Under the pieces are notes generated by a model. That model was not told the origin of the DNA, made no database searches, and worked only from the letters and a program-made list of their open reading frames with translations. From Heliocidaris tuberculata (lineage: Eukaryota > Echinodermata > Echinoidea > Camarodonta > Echinometridae): a DNA stretch of 64,000 bases. The translations under genes were made by a program, and so were the position numbers. Each line of letters begins with the position of its first letter. Within the stretch, counting starts at the first letter, position 1. The stretch is from assembly GCA_025618425.1 (NCBI GenBank), contig CM046837.1, positions 22,018,351-22,082,350 on the forward strand, written 5' to 3'. Shown here piece by piece: positions 55,314 to 64,000 of the stretch.

Positions 55314-55896
55314 GTAAGATATATCTTTTTATTATCCCTCTTCCCCAAAAGGTCGAATTTAGCTCCTTGGTGTGACCAACCATCTGTTAATTATGTATTT
55401 GAAAAATTATGGGAAAAAAAGCAGAAACATCAAATGAGCATGAAATCATGGTAACTTGATGTTTCTCTCATGGTTTCTTTTGTAATTTTATGAAGGTACC
55501 ATGGATGGTACCAAGGTACATTTTTAGCAGGGCATCCATGCCAGTTTTAAGCAACTGCAATATTTGCACATAGAAATTTAATGATTGATTGGTCTGTGTG
55601 CCTTCCTCCCCCAAAGAATAAATTATAAGAACATAAGAGCCATTGATGAATTTCACATTTCCCAGGTGTGAGTGAAGCCATGAAGCACCACACTGACTTG
55701 TTTTGGGATTTGCATTTGTTACATATGGACTGCAAACAACATTGGGACTTCAGTTTTATTTGGGAGTCAAAGGTCATGTAAGAAGGTGGAAGGTCACATT
55801 AAGTAAAATGTTACAATTTATCTGGAAGAATGATTGCACTTGAATGGGATGAGAAACATTAAGGCTATAGCCTTGTTACTTGAAGCCTTTCTTTCA
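55314..55896 (+). other. Intron after SAM exon 4
   Basis: No further exon was recognised. AT-rich up to the terminal repeat of the large element. Confidence 0.5.
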
Positions 55897-56379
55897 CTTA
55901 AAGGAGAATGAAACCCTGGGGAAAAATCAATTTTAATGAAAAGAGAGGATAGAGAGAAGCAACTTAAAAAAAGTTCCATCAAAATCGGTTAAGAAATAAG
56001 AAAGTTATGAAAGTTTGAAAATTCTCAATTTATTTTCTATGGTGATCCTCAAATTGGCAATGTTGCTTCAAAATGACAGGTTTAGTAGGACAACTCTCCT
56101 TATGTTTTGTACACAAAATTTCATATTTTCCCCATTATCTCTCAAGGTGCAGCTTGTCTCCTTCGCAGCTCAAGATACACAGTGAGCTAAACCAGGATTT
56201 CCCTTGTGTTGGCCACTCGCTGTTTTCTAGCCGTTTTTTTCGCCGTTTTGTCGCCGTTTCTTTAGAAATAAGGACACAGGAAACGGACAGGAAACGGCTA
56301 GGAAACGGCTAGAAAACGGCGACAAATAAACAAAAGGTTTTGAGGGTAAATATGGAAAGCTGAGTGTAAAAATCACAGT

Positions 56380-56790
56380 TTATTTGTGACAAAACAGCTA
56401 CAAAACGGCTACAAAACGGCGAGTACCTATTGTGCTAACTGGCAACGAAACAGCTACAAAACGGCTACAAAACAGCTACAAAATGGTTACAAAACGGCTA
56501 CAATACAACGAGTACCTATTTTGCTAAATGGCAACGAAACGGCTACAAAACGGCTACAAAACAGCGAGTACCTATATTGTGCTAAATGGCAACGAAACGG
56601 CTACAAAACGGCTACAAAACGATGAGTACCTTTTGTGCTAAATGGCAACGAAACGGCTACAAAACGGCTACAAAACAGCGAGTACCCATATTGTGCTAAA
56701 TGGCAACGAAACGGCTACTAAACGGCTACAAAACATGAGTACCTATTGTGCTAAATAGCCACGAACGGCTACAAAACGGCGAGTAGGCCC
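56380..56790 (+). repeat. Minisatellite, ~58-bp unit of ACGGCTACAAAACGGC
   Basis: Five to six units of the form GAGTACCTATTGTGCTAAAT followed by GGCAACGAAACGGC and TACAAAACGGCTACAAAACR, starting near 56421, 56509, 56567, 56627, 56682 and 56737. Confidence 0.9.
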
Positions 56791-56963
56791 AGTGATGGCG
56801 GAGCGTCTTTCAAAGTGGGGGTGGGGGAGGCATCAACAAAAAGGAGCATCTATAAAGGTTTTTAAAAAAAGGCGGAAAATACCACTTTGACACATTTGTA
56901 TATACCGCTACAATCTGAATAATACACCATCGAGGATCATTTTCGACACATTATTGTTTCTAT

Positions 56964-57298
56964 CAGTGGCATATCCAGGATTTAAAAAAGGGGGGCACAC
57001 AAATGCAGGGCTGTCAACTTTGGGGAACTGCTTGGAGGGAGATTCGTATTTTTTTTTTCTCGCCAACAAATTTCGCCAGCTCTCCAAAAGTCGCTCAGTG
57101 GGGGGGGGGGGGGGGGGGGGGGGTCGTTTCTTTTTTTCGCCAGCCCTCCAAAAGTCGCTCAGGGGGAGGAGGAGGGCATCAGATTTTATGGGGTCCAGTT
57201 TTCCTTCATAATTCTCTGACAAACAAAAACATTTTTGTCAAAAGTTGTCAGGGGGGGGGGGCAGTCTGCCCCCTGCTTCCCCCCTTGGCTACGCTAGA
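56964..57298. mobile_element. hAT-like MITE with 9-bp direct repeat
   Basis: Starts CAGTGGCATATCCAGGATTT and ends CCCTTGGCTACGCTAGA. The flank tgtttctat is repeated at 56955-56963 and 57299-57307. The interior has poly-G runs and the phrase CCAAAAGTCGCTCA twice. Related internal sequence occurs at 18330-18645. Confidence 0.75.
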
Positions 57299-58763
57299 TG
57301 TTTCTATCTTAACATGGTTCCAGATTATATTTTTTTAATATATACTTTGAAGTTGTGTGTAATGGTCTAATTATTCATTTGCGAGCGAAGCGAGTGAGCA
57401 AAAATTCAACATTTTTTTCTAACGCTCCTAACATGATAAAAAGATATACAGTAAATGTGAGCGAGCTTTGGAAAAATGTTAGAAAAAAATTGTCTTCATT
57501 CCTTTGATTTAGGGGCACTCTTTTTATATTTTCTAAATTAATCATGTAAACTTGATTTCTTTCAGTCATTTGCTTTCTTTTTCAAAGCTTGGATTCGATT
57601 GTCGCAAAGTATGTTCATGTTCAACAGCGGCATGAAGATAAACTGCTTCTTAGCGCCGCTCTAGTTTATAGAGCTTCTAAAAATAATAATACCGTAACCG
57701 CTTTTTGTAAAATTAACGCGCTGACAATTCTCTCTCTTTCCAAGTCACAGACCTGTATCATAATTTCGACAGTTCTTCTTAATTCTGTTTTGAAAGCTAG
57801 CTTTCTTTTCTGTTCGCTCTTGACTTTTTACCAGATTAAACAACGATGGCTTAAAACAGCTTCATAATAAAGAAATCTTTTTATCCTGCCCTAGTTCATT
57901 CTACCTTTTTAAAAATGTATACAATCTACTGGTTTCTAAAAGCTAAATTTCTTTCCTTTTCGCCATGTTGGTTAAAGAGTTATAGAATCCGCCCCTTTCA
58001 AAGAACAAGGATTAAGTCACTTCCTGCGCAAGACGATTATTGATTTTTTTCTCTCCCTTGTTGTCCTTCTAAATCACGCGCTTGTTTCATAATCATGACA
58101 CAGGTCCTTTTCTGTCTGGTTAAAAAGCTAAATTTCTTTTCTTTTCGGCCTTTAAACAAATTAGAGAATGGGCCGCTTATCATGCTTATTAATCATCATT
58201 TTAAACAGCAGGATGAAGATAAACTGCAACTTAGCTTGAAAGTCATCGTTTCTCCCCGCTTTGTTAACCCGAACTTTAAAAATAATCACGCGCTTGTTTC
58301 ATAATCTCGACACAGGTCCTTTTCTTTCTAGTTAAAAAGCTAATTTTATTTTCTTTTCGGCTTTTAAAAAAATTAGAGAATGGGCTGCTTATCAGGCTTA
58401 TTAATCATCATTTTAAACAGCAGGATGAAGATAAACTGCGACTTAGCTTGAAAGTCATCGTTTCTCCCCGCTCTGTTGACCTGAACTTTAAAAATAATCA
58501 TGCACTTGTTTCATAATCTCGACACAGGTCCTTTTCTTTCTAGTTAAAAAGCTAATTTTCTTTTCTTTCGGCTTTTAAACGAATCAGAGAATTGGCCGTT
58601 AATTATCATTATATTAACTAGCGGGATGAACATGATGAAGATTAACTGCTTCTTAGCGCCACTCTAGTTAAACTAGAGCTTTAAAAAATTAATAATAATG
58701 ATAACTGCTTTTTATAAAATTTAACGCCCAGACAGTTCTTTCTCTCTTTCTAAATCTTTCACT

Positions 58764-59031
58764 CAGGGGCGGCGCTACAGGGGGGCAGAGGGGGCGACCG
58801 CCCCCCCCCCCCATGATTTTTCAAGTAGTGAAAAAAGAAAAAAAAAAGAAGAAAAAAGAAGAAAAGGAGGAAGAAAAGGGAAGAAAAGGGAAGAAAGAAG
58901 AAAGAGGAGTATTAAAAAGAGGTCTTAAACATATAACTCTATATTACCCCTGTTACTTAATGGAGAAAAAATATGACGTCATCTTTAGGTCGTCTTGCCC
59001 CTCCTATCAAAATACCCTGGCGCCGCCCCTG
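58764..59031. mobile_element. hAT-like MITE, 268 bp, perfect 8-bp TSD
   Basis: Perfect 12-bp terminal inverted repeats CAGGGGCGGCGC; identical flanking octamers ctttcact at 58756-58763 and 59032-59039. The interior begins with poly-G/poly-C and then a purine-rich GAAAAGAAG tract. It interrupts the satellite array. Confidence 0.92.
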
Positions 59032-59404
59032 CTTTCACTTGTATCATAATTTCGACAGTTCTTCTTAATTCTGTTATGAAAGCAAACTTTCTTTTCTGTT
59101 CGGCTTTTAAACAAAGAAGATAACTGGCCGTTAATTATCATCATGTTAACTGGCGTTATGAACATGATGAAGATAAACTGCGTCTTGGCTTGAAAGTTAT
59201 CGTTTCTCTCTGCTCTATACTCGAACTTTAAAACAAATCAGGCACTTGCTTCATTATCGCAACCAAGGGCCTTTTCTTTCTAGTTAAAAAGCTAATTTTC
59301 TTTTCTTTTCGACTGTTAAAATAGTTACAGAATTGGCCGCTTATTATCCTCATGTTCAACAGCGAGATGAAGATAAACTGCTTCTTAGCGCCGCTCTAGT
59401 TCAT

Positions 59405-59566
59405 GGGCCTCGGAGCCCGGAGGGGGGGGGGGGGCGGGAGCTGTAGCCCCGTACTTCTTTTAGCAGACATGTTAAAAAAAAAAAAATCTTGGAAAAAAGA
59501 CTCGAAAATAAATGAGTGAAATCAGATCAGCCCCCCCCCCCCTTTCAAAGACGCTCCGCGGCCCCT
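59405..59566. mobile_element. Short hAT-like MITE
   Basis: Left end CATGGGCCTCGGAGC and the inverse of the right end CAGGGGCCGCGGAGC match at 13 of 15. The flanks are shared tagtt; uninterrupted copies of the host unit (GCTCTAGTTAACTAGAGC at 60533) show the empty site. Confidence 0.65.
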
Positions 59567-61477
59567 GTAGTTAACTAGAGCTTCTAAGAATAATAATACC
59601 GTAACTGCTTTTTGTAAAATTAACGACCTGACAATTCTCTTTCTTTCCAAGTCACAGACCTGTATCATAATTTCGACAGTTCTTCTTAATTCTGTTTTGA
59701 AAGCCAATTTTCTTTTCTGTTCGCTCTTTATGTTTTTACCAGATTAAACAACGATGGCTTAAAACAGCTTCATAATAAAGAAATCTTTTTATCCTGCCCT
59801 AGTTCATTCTACCCTTCAAAAATGTATACAATCTACTGGTTTCTAAAAGCTAAATTTCTTTTCTTTTCGCCATGTTGGTTAAAGAGTTATAGAATCCGCC
59901 CCTTTCAAAGAACAAGGATTAAGTCACTTCCTGCGCGAGACGATTATTGATTTTTTTTCTTCTCTCCCTCCTTGTCCTTCTTTATCACGCGCTTGTTTCA
60001 TAATCTCGACACAGGTCCTTTTCTGTCCGGTTAAAAAGCTAAATTTCTTTTCTTTTCGGCCTTTAAACAAATTAGAGAATGGGCCGCTTATCATGCTTAT
60101 TAATCATCATTTTAAACGGCGGGATGAAGATAAAATGCGACTTAGCTTGAAAGTTATCGTTTCTCCCCGCTCTGTTGACCCGAACTTTAAAAATAATCAT
60201 GCACTTGTTTAATAATCTCGACACAGATCCTTTTTCTTTCTAGTTAAAAAGCTAATTTTCTTTTCTTTCGTCTTTTAAACGAATCAGAGAATTGGCCGTT
60301 AATTATCATCATGTTAGAGGGATGAACAAGATGAAAATAAACTGCGTCTTAGCTTGAAAGTCATCGTTTCTGTCCGCTCTTCTTAACTCGAGCTTTAAAA
60401 AAATCGCAACCACGGGTCTTTTCTTTTTAGTTAAAAAGCTAATTTTCTTTTCTTTTCGGCTGTTGAAAGAGTTACAGAAGTGGCCGCTTATTGTCCTCAT
60501 GTTCAACGAAGATAAACTGCTTTTAGCGCCGCTCTAGTTAACTAGAGCTTCCAACAACAAAAAATTATAATAATAATTACAAGTGCTTTTTGTAAAAATT
60601 AACGCCCAGACAATTCTCTATCTGCTTTTTAATCTTTCTCGGTTCACCTGTATCATAATTTCGACAGTTCTTCTTAATTGTGTTTTGGAAGCTAACTTTC
60701 TTTTCTGTTCGGCTTTTAGATGAATAAGAGAATTGGCCGCTAATTCATCATCATGTTAACTGGTGGTATGAACATGATGAAGATAAACTGTGTCTTAGCT
60801 TAAAAGTCATCGTTTCTCTCCGCTCTAGTTAACTCGAGCTTTAAAAAATGTATACAATCTACTGGTTTCTAGAAGCTAAATTTCTTTTCTTTTCGGCATG
60901 TTATAAAGAGGTACAGAATTCGCCCCTTTCAAAGAATAAGGATTAAGTCACCTCCAGCAAGAGACGATTATTGATTTTTTTTTTCTCTCTCTCTCTCTCT
61001 CTGTCCTTCTAAATCCCCTAAATCACGCACTTTTCATAATCTCGACGCAAGTACTTTTCTTTCTGGTTAAAAGTTTTTCAAGATTTGCCCAATTTACTCA
61101 GGTTCTAGTCCTTCTGTCTCATTTTGTCGCGAAGGTTCACAATAATTCCATTGTTCCTGTTCTTAATCGAGACTTAAGCATATTTTTACTGAAAGTAAGC
61201 TGTTAGAGAAGTTCAAACTATATCCGTTCATGTTGTGCTGTACGACGTTCTTTAGTCGTAAAACTGTTCAGTATATATCACTATCATGCTTCTCAGTTTT
61301 TATCAGTTTAATTGTCGCTGTTTTATCAACACACTCGTGAAGGAGATCTATATGTCAAGTTCTTTCTTTCTCGATCTACATGTAGGATTATGCTGCGACG
61401 AGATTATAAATTGCAGTTTCCATCTGGTTTCTCGAAAACGTCATTTGTGTTTGTGAAAAGGCGTTTTTCAATGAAAC

Positions 61478-61834
61478 CAGGGTATCGATCCGTGTTCAGG
61501 GGGGGGGGGGGGGGGGGGGGGGGGGAGTATCCCCCTCCCACACTAGGGACAATGCGAGCGAACGAATTTTCTTGGATATTTTCGCTTTGAAATTATGGCA
61601 TTTATTTCCTTCTAATCATTAAAGAATGTGATGGTATTTCAAGATCAAACATAATGAGTTTGAATAATTATTAGTTCTAAGTTAATGTATCATAATTCTT
61701 ATTTATTTTATCCCAAAATATTGAGGGGATGATAATACAGGCCATCCCCCCACCTCAATTTTTTTTTTTTTTTTTTTTGGGGGGGGATATATACCCCAGA
61801 TCCCCCCCCCCCCCCCCACGGATTGACATCCATG
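61478..61834. mobile_element. hAT-like MITE with perfect 8-bp TSD
   Basis: Starts CAGGGTATCGATCCGTG; the inverse of the right end is CATGGATGTCAATCCGTG. Flanking octamers aatgaaac at 61470-61477 and 61835-61842 are identical. Poly-G (about 61499-61525) and poly-C (61803-61817) runs lie inside the ends; a 23-nt T run is internal. Confidence 0.85.
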
Positions 61835-61984
61835 AATGAAACAGTTTCTATAGGGATGTCCAAGGACCCTGAGAAAATGGCCGATTGCGGCCTGTACTTA
61901 TCATTATATATATCTCTTCCTCCTTTTTAAAGACCGTATGACACCAGGCATTACTATTTTCATCACTAAAATGCATTGCAATTT

Positions 61985-62400
61985 CCCTTTTCTGGCCATT
62001 TCGTCGCCATTTTATCGCCGTTTTCTCTCTGCTAATCAAGCAGTGTTGTGTACCGCCGATTCCTCTCTGTTTTCTGGCTGTTTCGTCTCCATTTTATCGC
62101 CGTTTCCTCTCTACTAATCATTCATTGTTGTCACTATTGTACCGCCGTTTCCTCTCCGTTTTCTGGCTGTTTCGTCGCCCTTTTATAGCCGTTTTCTCTC
62201 TGCTAATCATTCATTGTCACCACTGTACCGCCGTTTCCTGTCCGTTTTCTGGCTGTTTCGTCGCCCTTTTATAGCCGTTTTCTCTCTACTAATCATGCAT
62301 CGATGTCACTATTGTACCGCCGTTTCCTCTCCGTTTTCTGGCTGTTTCCTCTCCCTTTTATCGCCGTTTTCCCTCCGTTTCATAGCCGATTATTAGCTAT
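61985..62400 (+). repeat. Minisatellite, ~85-95-bp unit with GCCGTTTTCTC
   Basis: Four units of CTACTAATCATTCATTG, then GTACCGCCGTTTCCTCTCC and GTTTTCTGGCTGTTTCGTCG, then CCCTTTTATAGCCGTTTTCT, starting near 62030, 62115, 62205 and 62288. It is related in inverse to the GGCTACAAAACGGC minisatellite near the left end. Confidence 0.85.
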
Positions 62401-62987
62401 TTACTCGCCGTTTTGATAAAAGGAAAGATTAATTTGTTTTTGGAAAAAAAGGTTTTCAACCATGTGGCACTCCGTAGTTATCAAAGAAAGCCCATAGAAA
62501 ACAACAGACTAGCCGTTTTGTAGCTTAAAATTCTCTCCTTTATCGCCGTTTTTTCGCCGTTTTGTAGCCGATTAAAACGGCGAATTTTGTGCAAAACCTT
62601 TTCCCCCATAGGAAATAATACAGTAAACGGCTACAAAACGGCGAATTTCTGCACTTTTGCACATTTGGTTCACTGTGATATATGGAGAAATGTATTTGAC
62701 ACAACATATGTTGAGTTCACAAAAAGACAAGCATCATTTTTTAGAGATAATGGAGAAAATATGAAATTTTGTGTAGAAAACACATGGAGAGTTGTCCTAC
62801 TCTATCTGTCACTTTGAAGCAACATTGCCAATTTGAGGATCGCCATAGAAAGTAAATTGAGACTTTTTCAAACTTTCATAACTTTCTCATTTCTTAACCG
62901 ATTTTGATGGAACTTTTTTTTAATTACTTCTCTCTATCCTCTCTTTTTATTAAAATGGATTTTTCCCCAGGGTTTCATTCCCCTTTA

Positions 62988-63478
62988 AAGGGGAAGTCCA
63001 GCCATTATTCATCTGTTGCCCATATGTCACAATGCATACTTACTTTCATTTTCCACAATTTAACAGTTTATAGTTGTCCGATTATCTTCATACAATTTGT
63101 TCAAGTTTCAGGCAAATATTTACAGGAAGAGCCGGATGATGTAGCAGTTACACTTTACCATAATATATGCAGGTCTTTAGTACTATGATTGACTTAAAAG
63201 GAACGCAATATGCATTGTGACTGACATGTGCACTGGTTGAATAGACTTATTGTTATCAAAATCATTTTGCCAAATAACTGCATCCAAGAAATGCAAGCAG
63301 AGTAACTGCTACGTCATCAGGCTCTTCCTGGCAATATTTGTCTGAAACTTCAAAAAATTGTATGTAGATAACCGGACAGCTAAGAAATGTTTAAATTCTG
63401 GAAATTGAAAGTTAGCGTGCATTGCGACATATGGGCAAAATACAGAAAATGGCTGGACTTCCCCTTTAAAGCCTACCC
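62988..63478. mobile_element. TIR element with ~190-bp arms
   Basis: Left arm TTAAAGGGGAAGTCCAGCC and the inverse of the right arm TTTAAAGGGGAAGTCCAGCC. The arms align for about 190 bp through GCCCATATGTC, CAGGAAGAGCC and GATGATGTAGCAGTTAC. TTTAAA occurs at both edges. It directly abuts the right end of the 7.1-kb unit. Confidence 0.8.
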
Positions 63479-64000
63479 AATGCTTACCTACCTTGATTTA
63501 TCTTGATGTTGGGTATAAAATTTGCAAAAACTTTTTTCTCTGCATTTCTTGAAGTTGATTTTTGTAGCACTACAGCTGATAACATGCATGATATACAATC
63601 ATTTATGAAGAAATAGATCAAAGCAATTGAAGTTTAGCGTTTCTGTGCTCTCTCTCTAGATTTATGTTTTTACTTGGCTGCTCCTGATATTTTCTGATTG
63701 TAGCTTATTCCACAGATTGTGAACTGCCATGGAATCTAAATGGTGTTTTTCTCTTGCCAAGCAGTACATATTAGAAGTTGTGGTAACTTAACCCCCATTG
63801 TCAGTCACGTTTATAAGATTTCCCCTTGTAGAAAGTTGTAAAAGGAGGAAAAATGTAGTAGGAACAGTAGGCTGCTTTAATGTTAGTAAATGTATTAATA
63901 GCTACTTGTTATTTCATTTATTCATTCATTCATTTATTTATATTTATATTTTTATTTTATTTTATTGTTTTGGTAATTTCCACAGATTGGCACCAATGTT
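63479..64000. other. No gene seen at the window end
   Basis: AT-rich, with an ATTTATTC-type run near 63910-63965. A pyrimidine-poor acceptor-like TTTCCACAG at 63977-63985 is followed by only 15 bases, too few to judge whether it begins an exon. Confidence 0.4.

Larger units (their letters stand above)
57560..61070 (+). repeat. Satellite-like array with ~1.9-kb higher-order period
   Basis: Units of about 200-215 bp containing GTTAAAAAGCTAATTTTCTT, GATGAAGATAAACTGC and AAAGTCATCGTTTCTC start near 58125, 58330, 58540, 59280, 60030, 60240 and 60430. A larger block (CACAGACCTGTATCATAATT and onward) at 57747 recurs at 59653, about 1.9 kb later. The sub-block with TGTATACAATCTACTGG occurs at 57916, 59822 and 60848. 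Two insertions (58764-59031 and about 59405-59566) interrupt the array. Confidence 0.8.
55897..62994. mobile_element. ~7.1-kb unit with ~270-bp terminal inverted repeats
   Basis: The left terminus TTAAAGGAGAATGAAACCCT (55897 onward) and the inverse of the right terminus TTAAAGGGGAATGAAACCCT (62994 downward) remain alignable for about 270 bp through GTTCCATCAAAATCGG and AAATTGGCAATGTTGCTTC. Immediately inside both ends are minisatellites built from ACGGCTACAAAACGGC (left 56250-56790) or its complement (right 61985-62650). The middle (57560-61070) is a satellite-like array. No protein-coding gene was recognised. It could be one large composite transposon, or two related elements in inverted orientation around older DNA. 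Confidence 0.6.

Overview
The window is nuclear DNA of an animal. It is AT-rich, with introns, isolated exons with good splice sites, very dense interspersed repeats, long (TA)n and trinucleotide microsatellites and many poly-G/poly-C runs. Sushi, EGF and CUB domains each sit on one exon bounded by phase-1 introns. The retroelements are a Penelope-like element with a GIY-YIG domain, an RTE-type LINE and an L1/Tx1-type LINE. Many short elements end in TTTAAAGGGGAA. I infer a marine invertebrate deuterostome, most likely an echinoderm such as a sea urchin; the species cannot be read from the sequence.

Host genes. (1) 16365-24369, plus strand: the 3' part of a single-pass membrane protein. It has four sushi (CCP) exons, a transmembrane exon and a cytoplasmic-tail exon that holds three copies of a ~46-residue tyrosine-bearing repeat and the stop codon. 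A decayed EGF exon lies in its first visible intron. (2) 43070-43408, plus strand: one CUB exon without visible partners. (3) 48179-55313, plus strand: a SAM-domain gene resembling the SAMD3-like family. Four exons are visible, and the second carries a stop codon and a frameshift, so this copy looks broken. (4) 36259-36328, plus strand: a separate first exon of the same SAM type, inside a ~1.1 kb palindromic element.

Mobile DNA fills the rest. 0-13 kb: nested hAT-like elements with 8-bp target duplications, a foldback complex, a 15-bp minisatellite and a 2.2 kb element with AAGGCC-rich ends. 13-19 kb: an inserted element whose empty site lies 3.9 kb away, a Penelope endonuclease fragment and two tRNA-like sequences. 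26-32 kb: an L1/Tx1-like LINE fossil, G-rich duplications, a retroelement C-terminus and a long (AAT)n array. 33-37 kb: inverted-repeat elements. 38.4-40.9 kb: a Penelope-like element on the minus strand. 45.1-47.6 kb: an RTE-like LINE on the minus strand, split by a TTAA-flanked element. 55.9-63.0 kb: a ~7.1 kb unit with ~270-bp terminal inverted repeats, minisatellites inside both ends and a satellite-like core that contains further hAT-like insertions.

The observation most worth following is that both SAM-type first exons lie 200-300 bp inside a CAC...AAAAA end and a field of short repeated motifs, a layout known from CACTA/EnSpm transposons. This suggests a SAM gene carried, or repeatedly captured, by such elements.
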